Below are positions 1 to 11,300 of a stretch of 64,000 nucleotides of DNA, piece after piece; the stretch's first letter is position 1, and every line of letters begins with the position of its first letter. The notes under the pieces are model-generated. The model searched no databases and was not told the DNA's origin. It saw only the letters and a program-made list of their open reading frames with translations. The position numbers and the translations under genes were made by a program. Source of the DNA: Paragonimus westermani (taxonomy: Eukaryota > Platyhelminthes > Trematoda > Plagiorchiida > Troglotrematidae); assembly GCA_008508345.1 (NCBI GenBank), contig QNGE01000899.1, positions 147,361 to 211,360 on the forward strand, read 5' to 3'.

Positions 1-178
1 CATCCAAGCACAGCCGACCCATATAGTCCAGAAACGCACATTGAGGTGGATTGTTGGGCAACGTGATTGTGCTATGAGTTTCACCGATTTCAATGCTGCC
101 GTTAGTGTGATTTGACGTCAAGCTTTAGATCAAATGGGTTTATTGTGCCGTCTTGTTGTTGTGTTATTCGGTTTCTAG

Positions 179-280
179 GCCACGAGGTGCAGCTGTGGCC
201 GAACGACTCTGGACCAGCGGGGAGTTAAGTGTGGATGAGTTTCGCCCTCGGTTAGAGCAACTGCGATGTCAAATGCTTAG
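179..280 (+). CDS. Copy A, penultimate exon
   Basis: Follows an intron ending in TTTCTAG and encodes [11 protein letters not shown] onward to QMLR. It is phase-2 at its left edge (its first G completes a Trp codon) and ends two bases into an Arg codon before a GTACGT donor. Confidence 0.92.
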
Positions 281-447
281 GTACGTCCTGTTTGCTCATC
301 ACTGATCTTTTTTCTGTTCTTCTTATGTATGTTTGAAACAAAGAACCCCATTAAATTAATTTTCAGTTAACCGTCAAATGTACTTTCTATTACAGGCGTA
401 AGATGAACGTGCAGCCAGCAAATGGGCCTGGCTATTGTCCCGCTTGA
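179..447 (+). CDS. HEXA/HEXB: Copy A: C-terminal end of a beta-hexosaminidase (GH20), two last exons
   Basis: Two exons, 179-280 and 396-447, split by a 115-bp GT-AG intron (281-395), give the carboxyl end of a HEXA/HEXB-type beta-N-acetylhexosaminidase, which removes terminal GlcNAc/GalNAc from glycoconjugates, normally in the lysosome or after secretion. The first exon begins with the [11 protein letters not shown] block that follows the last Trp of the active-site exon; the second ends in NGPGYCPA and a TGA at 445-447. Lengths (102 and 52 nt) and phases equal exons 10 and 11 of copy B. All earlier exons lie left of the window, so catalytic status is unknown. Sequence and exon structure make the family certain; whether it is alpha-like or beta-like is not resolved. 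Confidence 0.93.
396..447 (+). CDS. Copy A, last exon
   Basis: Follows a pyrimidine-rich acceptor ending ATTACAG. It completes the Arg codon, encodes the short tail ending GPGYCPA, and stops with TGA at 445-447. The Cys near the end matches the terminal Cys of copy B and of animal hexosaminidases. Confidence 0.92.
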
Positions 448-495
448 ATCACGGTAAATCTGTTTGCAAGAAAATCGAATCATATTTGTTTCCGG

Positions 496-501
496 AATAA
501 A
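496..501 (+). promoter_or_regulatory. Poly(A) signal of copy A
   Basis: A canonical AATAAA lies 49 bases after the copy A stop codon, a plausible short 3' UTR. No transcript evidence is available. Confidence 0.55.
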
Positions 502-1800
502 ATTATGCATACATACACCTCTGTTCTGGAATTAAGTGGGTTTGTTTCTGAATATTGGTGAAAAATCCAGCAACTAGATTTCAAATGATCCGTAAACGAA
601 ACGTTGTCTCAAAATTTAAGATGTAGAAAGCGAGCGTCACTGATACTTTTTTTATCAGCGTAGTTATGTTATTGGGGTTTTCGTAACGTTAATCTACAGG
701 AAACAGTAACCGCGATTAAAAAAGCTTTTGGTAGATTTTCGGGGATTTAGGTCATTTTAAACTGACCGCCATGCACACTCAATCAAACCCCTTGTATTCA
801 GATAAGCCTTTCGGTAAACCCACTATGTAAGGGATAGTCAAACAGCGAATACAAATCAGAAGTTCACAATCACGTGTGTTTGGCGTTCAGTTTGAAGAAA
901 GAAACTGAGCAGTTAAAGATATCACAACTTAAACGCATGACCAATCAAGGCTTAATTATTGCAAAATGATGTGAAGTGCGTTCACACGTTATGCCTTGCA
1001 TTTTTGGTAAATGTCATGAACTCATGGTCACTGGACTTATAAGGTATGTTTGAAGTTATTTAGGCAAGTCGGCTATGTAACCTAGCGGCGATCGACTCAA
1101 CGGTGGCCTGCGTGAGCTGTCGAACTTAATCAGAGTGGTCTGATGCAGCCTTATAAACAATGCAAAGATCTTTCTCAATATAGGCTCAATGTCAATCAGA
1201 TATAAGATTATCGTACTGGTGACAGTCTCATTCGTTACGCTACCGATTGGTTTATGAAAAGACGTCATACCAAGCAAGCCAAATTTGTCGGTGTCGAATA
1301 AACTCAGCAGTTTCGTAGCATTTATTTGGTGCACTTGTTTGTCGATACAGTTGACCACAACTTATCGTAACTGAATGTGCCACAAAGTCGAATCTGTAAC
1401 TACATCGCAGATTGGTTTGTTCACTGTATGAAAAGTAGACCACTTTGACTGATTAGGTAGAATAGTGTTGACAGCTCGGGATACTCACCTACGACGTTCT
1501 TGTTATTGTCTTACAAACCTCGGTATTGTAGTGAAGCTATACAAATTAGAACCCGTCAGTAGAACTTAAAACTTCGGTGGGAGGTTGTTAACCAGGGGGC
1601 CGTCAGCATGAACCAAACAGGAAGTTCACTCACCTCATTAACGGACAACGTGCTTACTGGCTCGTGCCAGACTTGCAAGTGATTTATTTTTAATCAGCTT
1701 TATACTTTCTTCTTCCATCCTTATACTGCCGCGTCTTTTCGACCAACTTACTAAAGATTTTTCTTAGTTGGGCAAACGTTCGTTTATACCAGTCGTCAGC

Positions 1801-1893
1801 CTGAAAAAAGGCAAGCAGCTGCCGCTCCGTTTTATTTTATTTGTAGACTACAGACACGGCTGTACTTCAAACGACCTGATCGATGTGAGTCTC
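1801..1893 (+). mobile_element. Possible Ty3/gypsy reverse transcriptase scrap
   Basis: Translated from 1801, the frame reads LKKGKQLPLRFILFVDYRHG, which resembles the early RT block of Ty3/gypsy elements (a Lys-Lys-Gly stretch, then RF..FVDYR). About 30 residues match before the frame breaks, and no flanking LTR was found. It could be chance, so this is a weak call. Confidence 0.3.
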
Positions 1894-4800
1894 GTAACAG
1901 AACGTTTGGGTTATTGATAAGATCTGTCAGTAATTCTGCCCAACTTTGAGTACACCGTTTGTTTGTGATCACGTTAGTGATCTGTGATTCTTAACCCTTG
2001 TACCAACCGGGTGGACTATGGTTTGATGGATTTCACACGTTCGCACGCTGGTTGTCTGCCTCAGTTTGACACACGAGACCCATCCAGGTTCAGTAGTCAG
2101 GAAAACGTTACACGATTTGGCCTGACAACTGTAGTCAATCGACGAACCTTTTTCGGATAAAAAAACCCGACAATTCTGTAACACTCCACTGATTATCAAA
2201 TGAACCACTTAGAGTACATCCGCTTGCTGTGCACAAAACAGCATGGCTAAATTGGACTAGGGATACTCAGCTCATGAAAAACTCATTGATAAATCCAGTT
2301 AATCATTTTCATGTTAATGTAGTCAATGAGTGGGTACTATAGTGACTGAATCACCAAATTTCGACAAAAGCAGAACAAAGAGCCTCGAGAAAAAATGAGG
2401 TGTCTCTTGTGTAATTTGCTACAGACTTTGTCAGTATTCAAAACACAAGGAAATTACCCTAGAGGGTCGGACTAAAAAATGGCCCCACTTCTTACGTGTA
2501 TTAGTTCAATGGATTTTGCCTATCGGATTAATCTATACTAGAGTGTACAAGAAGTGTCTGTTGATCCCGAAGGAGCTACTATTCGGAAACTCAACACAAT
2601 TTTCGGATCAAGTAGCATGGCCTGTCATATTCATCCTTAAAACGAACATGCTTGTAAAGCTAAGACTAAACAACACCACTGGCACCATTTCAAACAAGTG
2701 TTCTACATAATTTCCTTTCCTTTCATTTGTTTGTTGCCTGACAACGAAGTTATCACGTCATTTCAGCAGTATAACCTTAGCGATAGCTGACGGACTTGTT
2801 TGGCCAGTAGGTTTCATCAGCTGTGATGAAAATGTCATGTGAGCAAACTGACTGTTGAGTGCTAGCTGACCTGCGTAAACCCTTAACTAGAGCGCAGTGA
2901 TGAACGCCTGAGGTATCGCTAAGAAACACCAGTATTTTCGTCAGGTCAGCAGAGCAATCTGTCTTCATTAAAGTTGAGTTACGCTTGTATAGTACAGGTG
3001 TGTTTAATGTTTGTTAATAGGTTCTGGCACGATCAATAAATTGGCTGTGACGCACAGTTGGCGTTTGTATTCGGTTCAACAACACATTTGACACCTCACT
3101 GTATGCGCTTTATAAGATTCTACCAATTCTTATCGGAAGTAGGTCGTAACAGACCCCTCTGCAGCCACTTGTGAGAAACTGACAAAATATCACTAATGCA
3201 TGTATGCGAGGCATGGTATGTTAGATGAAGGCGGTGTATGTGACTGCAGTGTAACCAGGGCCGCTCCACACGAACATGATTCATTCAAACAATCGCACGT
3301 AAGCTGTTTATCTTCGTTTGTGTGCACAGCCATGACAAACAATCCTTGGTGTCTTTGAATACATTTGGCTTTGACCGTTGGCATACTGAAGACCAAGGAG
3401 GGTGAATTAAAGTATACATAACATACCGATTTGAAATTCGGCGAGAAGACACGAAAACTAGGTTTTGCAATGCGGCTATGCAATTTAATCCCATAGTCCA
3501 CAAAGCTGAAACACAACAGCACATTTTGACCGTTACTGGGAAATTTGTAGATTGTAACCACTCTTCTTCCAGGCTGCAATTCTTCCCAGTTTTCTAGAAT
3601 TTAAGCTACACGCATCGGATGGGGACGTTGGTCAGCCAACATTGCTACGTTTACGCATTTGTGCCCGCGTTACACATGCAACCTAGGTCGCATCATAAAG
3701 TACTGAGAAGAACAAAGCCGCATGCAAGGTCGGTGCTTATAACAGTATTCTTTAAAAACAACCTGAAACCAAATGCCTACTTAGAAAGGTTTCTAAAACA
3801 ACATTCAACCTATACTACATTACTGGTGTCCATCACTTAGGAAGCAGAGGAAACTATTTCGCAATCTAACTCTCAAATAAAATATCATGAATGAGGTTCT
3901 CACCCAAAAGCTAAACAGAATATTACGGAAACAGGTACTCCAGCCAAACATAGCATCTCGTTCAAATTCAGTCCATGATTGTGTCGTTACTTTTTTCACT
4001 AATTCTAGGTGGGTATATCACTTCTGCTGCTCCTGTAGAGTTATTGGTACCGATCGCAAGACAGCACAACCATATGGAGGTCATAGGGAGGCAATTACTG
4101 TTCTACCGCACACGCAGTAGCTTACAACGAGTGTGCACCTATGCACACTGCAACTGAAAATATGTGTTAAAAAACTCTTATGGAACCCATCCGGGTTTGC
4201 TTGTAATCTGCCGAATCACAATCCAATATAAAGAAACCCTGTCCGTGAATATCTTGTTCTACTCTTCTTCACTCACCCTTCACTGTAATCGAATTCTTTT
4301 CAGATTTCCAAGTGCAACCTAACAGCTTCATCTGCCTTCTCTACACCGGTTTAATCTTAATCTTGCCCCGCCTGCATTACTCTGTTTGTTCCCACTACCG
4401 TCTCGCCTTATACCAATTGCCATTTGATACAACATGTCCCACGCGTACGCCATCCACCAGTGATTATTCCCTTCATATCAGTAGAGCTATGAAAAAAATG
4501 ACGGAAAGGAACCACGATGCTAAACCGTCATTCTGATGATACGGGAATGGTCGATCTACCAGTTAGGTTAGATTCCAACCGTAATGCCCAACTCCGTTTG
4601 GAAAAACTCATGTTTTTGCTTCACCCAATCAGATTCACTGATGTATAATAGTTCCAGTTTTTTTGCTGTCCATCAGCCGGTAATCATGGTGTTGATGTCT
4701 AAGTGTTTGTCTAAGTGCTTGTGGATCATGGTAGACGGATTTTGCAAGATTATATTTTTAAGGAAATCTCATGAACAATCGGTTGAATGGTTCCCAGTAG

Positions 4801-5980
4801 TTCAGAACACACTACCTTTCTAAGACATTTCAGATAAGACTAGGGATTTACTTCGGAAATACATCGTTTGCTTGTGAAAAACGACGCGTCGTATAAAAAC
4901 AAACGATCTGATGAAGCCGACGTTGAAGGTATTGGGCGCCGCTGGACAGGTTCGAGAATCTGATACTGGAGACATAAATGTATTGAAACCAAGAACCTTT
5001 GCAGACTTCCTATTTCAGTTGATTCTGAGACCATCTTGGTGCAAGTGGGGGATTGCTGTTCCACTTTTGTTGTGCTCACCAGATTTGTAGAAAGTATTTT
5101 TGGAGTATTGCTGAATTTTAAGCTAGCATATAGCCGATAATAACATTGAGCATTCCGGATAATTTTTTTGCCCGGTTGTGAATTGTGTAAAATTCACTGT
5201 AAAAAGCATTGTTACTCTAAGCAAGATCAGGTTGCATATATGAGTTCAGATGTGTGCTCTCGGCTACTTGTATCAGTGAGTAGTGGAAACAGTGCTTCAT
5301 CGATCGACCGAGTATATTCCGAAATAGATTTAATGGCTGAGAGGTAAAGGTGTTACCTGGATTACGCAGTTAGCCTGAAACCAACAACTAACTGCTTCAA
5401 ATGAGAAAAACCTCGTATTTAACTTGTGTAACAAAGATTGTTGCTCTGTTGTTAACGCCGTTTTAGTTTTAGCCTGTGTAAGTCGTGCGCATAAAATACT
5501 GAGCTTTTGGTTCATGCTTGTTTGTGTTGCTTCCTTCTACAGGACTGTCGCTGACACCCATACTTTGAAAGAACGCTGTCTATCGGTGATTCCACGTTGC
5601 CCCACAGTTGGTTCGCAAGTGTTGTGGGTATTCAGGGTAAAAACTCCCAGCTTTCCTGTTACAGTGTCTCCGGGGTAGCGCTGCGTGACCAACGATTACT
5701 CCTACTAATCTCCGCTGAAGATCATCTTTTCATAAAAATACGATGTACCCTCTGTAACCAACGTGCATTAAATATAAAGCGGCTGTTGACGTGGTGGCTA
5801 ACTTCAATCTAACTAGCATGTGTCTTCAATATTACATGTGTAGAGGAATTTATTCTGATCTAGTAGTGAACAATCTGATTTTGTTTTGTGGATCCCGTTA
5901 ACTGTCTGGTTTCTGGGGCTATCTAAACCGTTAACTGTAGTGTGTAACTGCAAAAATATGGTGAGAGTTTAACATGTACA

Positions 5981-6202
5981 TCATGCAAACTTATTCTGAT
6001 GGATTCTACTGGTGGGTTCACATCCGAGAACTTGACGAACCACGTCAGCCGACCCTCGCAAAGTCATCGGACATGCTGTGAGGACAATCATGAGCTGCCT
6101 TCGGAATGTTAGCGGCAACCTGTCCATAAACTCGTCAATCAGCTTATGTTGCTCCGAATGTTTGTCTAGTCCCGGCGGGGCCCTTGACAATGCTGCGTAC
6201 AC
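5981..6202 (-). mobile_element. Possible retrotransposon gag scrap
   Basis: The minus-strand frame contains HKLIDEFMDRLPLTFRRQL followed by a second helix-like segment. The pattern 'F-x-x-x-LP-x-x-x-R-x-x-L' resembles the capsid-like part of LTR-retrotransposon gag proteins. There is no zinc knuckle, no neighbouring pol and no LTR. Low confidence. Confidence 0.22.
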
Positions 6203-8045
6203 CGATACGACAAGAACGAGATTGTCACCTACAGAATCGAACTGGGCGCCCTTAACTGAGATCCGGCAATCATCGTGGACTTAACGGCGGCACACACCAG
6301 CCTTCAATAGCCTTTTGTACTGACTCCGAAACCCACCTTGTTGATTGTCCGCAGACCAGCCAGTCTCGTCTAGTAGTTCCTCACTTCGACCCTACTGGCC
6401 AAGTTCTAGCAATTTTTCAAAGACTTTGAAAGTCCCCAAAATAGAATGAAACGGTGGATCTCCATCCTCAGTCCTCGTTATGCTGATTCACTCAGTAAGC
6501 CCTCGCAAACTGACCGTCCTCCACCGACCTATAGGGGCGGCAAGGAACGAGTGAACTCTGACCGATAATCTAGAAGAGACAACCTGACTTTGTCCAACTT
6601 CCGTCAAAGGGTGTAGATTTTATGGAGCTTAGATAAGTGACAGAATGAAAGTCTTGTTAAGTGAGAAGCAACCGATGTGTTCGGTGTGAAAGGGAAGGAT
6701 TTGGTGAACCTAACCTTATGAGCCGCATGCTATTGCAGCGAGACTGGTGTTTGAAAGAGTATTTACGTACATCTGGCGAATAAGAAAACATGGAAACTAT
6801 TTCAAGAATGGATCAAACGAAGGTGAAATAATTATACACCTCCCTGTAACAAAACTGGAACGATTGTCAAAACGTTGAAAACTCCTTAATTGTTGTAAGA
6901 CTGATGAGTTTGCAGATCAAACTGACCTACGCAGTGATCACCGAGGAATTTATGGGTAACTTATGAAGATATGAATCCACAACTTTACTTGAAATTTGTT
7001 TCTGAATATACAAAGCGTTAAAAAAGGATGCATTTGTGATGCCCGTCCACAGAGTTCATCCAAGCAAGCACTCGCGCCTTATGTTAGTTCATCCAGAGCA
7101 CAGATGGGTGACCTATGTCTTAATGTCTGTCTAATGCTTTACATCCTCCAGTTCGCTTCAACTAGGGTTGATCAGGCATCAACCACTTGATCAGTAGTTA
7201 CCTAGTCTGCCTGTCATGTAATTCACTGTAATTGGACGTGTTTAAACTTCCATTCGTATAACGAATCTCTGATTGCAATTACACCCATTTTATACCCTTA
7301 CAGACCGGTAGAGTGTACTAAGTACAATGCACGACACACATCCTTTATCCCAACAAATGACTTGTAACAACCGCACAAGGCTAGAACGTAAACGATCGAA
7401 GATGACACTGTATCAGAAAACCTTCAACAGGAAATTATTGGAATGCCGAGCAATGATACACCGCGAACGGCTTAGAATTGCCTGAACCCCATGGAATAAC
7501 CCTCCCCGCGATCGTAATTTACTCAAACTTCACATATCACTGAAGTTCTGCTGTACCCAAGACGACGCCAAAAGCTCCATATAAATGGTTCACTTTCGAC
7601 GCTTCAACGCATCGATCCGCATCTAGCTTGCTGTCTAATTCGGGGCAGTTTTCACAAAATACACAGTAGTACGTTTCATTTTCGACTGCAAAATCTAATT
7701 TATACTTAAATAAGCTGCTGTCAACCGCAGTATTATATTTTGATAGTAAGTTAACCTATTAGTTACATTTGGGATTTTATATCAGTCCGCTTACATGGCA
7801 TACGACCAACACCGAAAAGTAGATTGCTAGCGTTAGTCTAATTTGTACAGTACGCAGCCGACAAATGGACCAACTGAGAACCAGTTAGTGTGTGACTACA
7901 TTTGTTTACAAGATAGCTTGAACACCAAACATTCGACTGATCAATCAATATATATATGTTGTTCCAAAGATCATCGCATGAGAATATAATCGTAAAATCG
8001 CTGGACGCAGTAAATTTTGAAGTGCTTGGTCGGACAACACTATTC

Positions 8046-8364
8046 ATGTCAGTGCCGATAATTATCGTGTCGTTGTGCTGCATCACCAGCATCAGAACTC
8101 TTGTCCCGAAACCCTTCAGAGTAGACCCAGGAACTGAAGTGTACATTGTCAGTACTGAAATAGCTTTTGAACATGATTACACAAATTGTTATATTCTCCA
8201 CGATGCGGTAAGAAGACTTGCTGACCGTCTACGCCTTAGAAACTCGCCTACGAACAACCAAACATCACCAACCGCAATGGTCAATACGGTGCGCATCAGG
8301 ATCATCAGAGGCTGCGATGAATCTGGTGGGGCACTCTGGCCATCAGAGTCGATGAGTGAAATGT
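8046..8364 (+). CDS. Copy B exon 1 (signal peptide and N-terminal domain)
   Basis: Residues 1-106. The hydrophobic [15 protein letters not shown] signal segment is followed by LVPKPF, which also follows the signal peptide of copy C at the same distance. The exon has an NQT glycosylation sequon and ends phase 1 before GTGAGT. An in-frame ATG at 7956 would add 30 residues ahead of the signal peptide; I consider it part of the 5' UTR. Confidence 0.92.
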
Positions 8365-11300
8365 GTGAGTAGTTAAATTCTGTGTAATAAAACTTTCTCA
8401 CACCGCCCTCAGACACCGTTCTGGTAACGGACGGTGAGCTCACGATAGAAGCCGAAGAAATCTGGGGTGTCCTACACGGACTTGAAACTATTGCACAGCT
8501 CGTATACCGAAGTCAAACCAATACGGTAAACAGAGGCTGAACCACCACTACCACCTTTACAGCCAATAATTGAATCTCAGTGTATTGAAGACAAACCCCG
8601 TTATCTACACAGAGGTTTCCTGATCGATACATCAAGGCACTATCTGGACTTACAGCATATTTTCCAGTTTGTGGTATGTTCTGCCCAACTCACTTGTCCG
8701 TTTACCTACGTTCAATCTTCTCCAACAAGGATGCCATGGCCATGGTTAAAATGAACATACTGCATTGGCACATTGTGGATGAAACTTCGTTTCCCTACTC
8801 ATCTTACACTTTTCCGGAACTTGCCCGAAAGGTGTTTGTCGTTTTTGAACCGTATTGTATCGTTGATTAAGGGTGCCTACGATCCGGAAGCGTATGTGTA
8901 TACACAGGATGATGTGAAGCGTGTGTTGAATTATTGTCGACTGCGGGGAATTCGTGTGATGTCCGAATTTGACACCCCAGGTAAGTAGGGTATTTGGTTC
9001 GATGTCGTGTTACGTGAATGTTTATTGTCATGAATGTACACGATTGTGACACGTCATACGTAGAACATGCACTAAGTTGATATGACTAACAAAACAGCGT
9101 ACATATTCATTACCTGTCCCTGTTCTTATGAAGGACATACGAAATGTTGGGGCAAAGGCTACCCGGATTTGCTCACAAAATGTTACAGTGAGGGAAAACC
9201 AGATGGACGACTTGGCCCTGTTAATCCCATCACCAATTACACATATGATTTTATGTGGAAACTCATGGACGAAATCAAAGCCGTCTTTCCAGACAACATG
9301 ATCCACCTTGGAGGTGATGAAGTCAGCTTCACATGTTGGTGAGTCCTTTAGTAGCACTACAATGCTATATTGTCAAGAACCCAATGTCCATTTTACTCTG
9401 TTTAACTCCCGCATACAAGTTGCACTGTTTCAAAGCTGGTAGTGAAGATGACAGAACTTGAAACGAAAATTTCATATAAAATAGTCAGAACAATCAAAAA
9501 TCAACTCGGATTCACTTACCAAGCATTTACACAGGTCGGCCTCACCAAAGCTGGTCGGATTACGTTCATTACATGTTTACTTGATGCCTTCAATGATAAA
9601 TTTAAAAAAAGATTCCATCTGTGCAGCCTTTCCTTGTTCAGCATTCTCGAGTTTCGCACCTTTTGGAACTCGTCAGTATTGCATCTGTTTTTCACTACCA
9701 GGATCCAGAGTTCAGCCATGCTTTAATAAGGTTGTCTTGTTGACCACTGCGCCCATGTCCTCATATTGCACATGACCAGACTTTTAGGTGCGAAACCTCA
9801 ATGACATCCTTTGTGACTGTTGTTCGGATTTTACAACTGTTTCAACGGAGAAATTAGCAACTGTTCTCTTTACTCCAACTGATGATTCCAAGACCAGGAC
9901 TTCTTTTCAGGTTGAAATCGCATAAATCACCGAATTTGTTAGATGGTATTTCAATTATGGCTAAGTAGTACTGGATAACATGAAATTTGCGAATCCGGAA
10001 GCTGCGGTCACATGTGAGTGATGTACAGTTTATATCAATCAACCCCCTTATCTCCTGCCAGTAGTCCACATTTTCTGTACCACCAAAAGTACTCGGATGT
10101 GCAATAACTTCTACATTAATCAGTATGAATCACAAAGATAGCAATTATGACTACGTTATCCCTATAATGCGCTGACTTACATTGTGTTAATTTTGAAATT
10201 TTGCCGTTTACACGAACGCTACAAATGTTAATTTAAAGTGATACATCATGACAATTGACCGTTGGTCATCAACCTATCAACACATCCACCGCAACCTTAT
10301 TCGCATTCAACTGCGTTGTAACCTGCCCAAGTTATTTCCTGTTTGTGAGGTCAAGCTATGATTTTCGCCTGAACGATGCACCTCAGGAAGTTCCTCGGAG
10401 GAAACACCACTACTTACTCACAGTTAAAGGTACCACTGTTAAAGATACACCCAGATAAGCATATGTATTCTATGATATAAGACGGAAAGAACACAGTGTC
10501 AAGTGGCAACTCTCCATCACTTACCTGATTACTCACTTAAATGCCACCCACCCAAACTTAAGTAATTGGCATATCACTGTTGCTAATGCCCGCATTTGAT
10601 CGCTTAGTTGACCCTCAATGAATACTGATTATTCTATGAGACATCACTTCACTGAGCTCAACACAAGTCTATTGACATCCTCACGTGTGCCATAAGTGAC
10701 CGACTGAACTGCCTAGGGCTGACTGGTTAATCAGTAGCTGGGCCACAAGAAACTAGGTATAAAAGTATACTTTTAGAGGTTTGAGGGTGAGTGGTTCAGC
10801 AATGACCAATACAGACCAACAGTAAAATAGTGGTGAGTAGATCTCTACATAAATTATTTCCACGTTAGCTGCAGTAGGTGAGTTGGTCTTCGGGACCAAA
10901 ATACCGGTCGTTTGATCTGAAAGTACGCAACACAAGATTATGTGCTGTCAAAGTTGGCAGTCCCGAATTACCAAAAATTTTAGGACGTTACTATCCTATC
11001 TTATTTGGCATGGCCCTATGTGTGATAATAGACTGTCATACAACAAAAAAACTGACTTTATAAACGCAAGTTCTTGGGGGCTGTTTGGGTTGGTTTTTCT
11101 TCCGTTGTTTGTGGTCTTCAACAGTTCATGTATGACCAGGCTACCAAGTGGTAGATTCAGCGGATTTGTGCAAAAAGACAATTAATGGTAGAATGACTGG
11201 CAACCTGCCAACCGCAAACGATAATCGAATGCACATATGTAACAAGAGTCGCGCTCTATTTATGCCAGTTCCGAGCGGACCTGATCAACGGTTTTGTGTT

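Larger units (their letters stand above)
502..8045. other. Intergenic spacer between copies A and B
   Basis: About 7.5 kb with no gene I can support. It holds a possible gypsy reverse-transcriptase scrap near 1801-1893 and a possible gag scrap at 5981-6202, listed separately. The remaining short open frames have no recognisable domain and look random. Confidence 0.6.
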
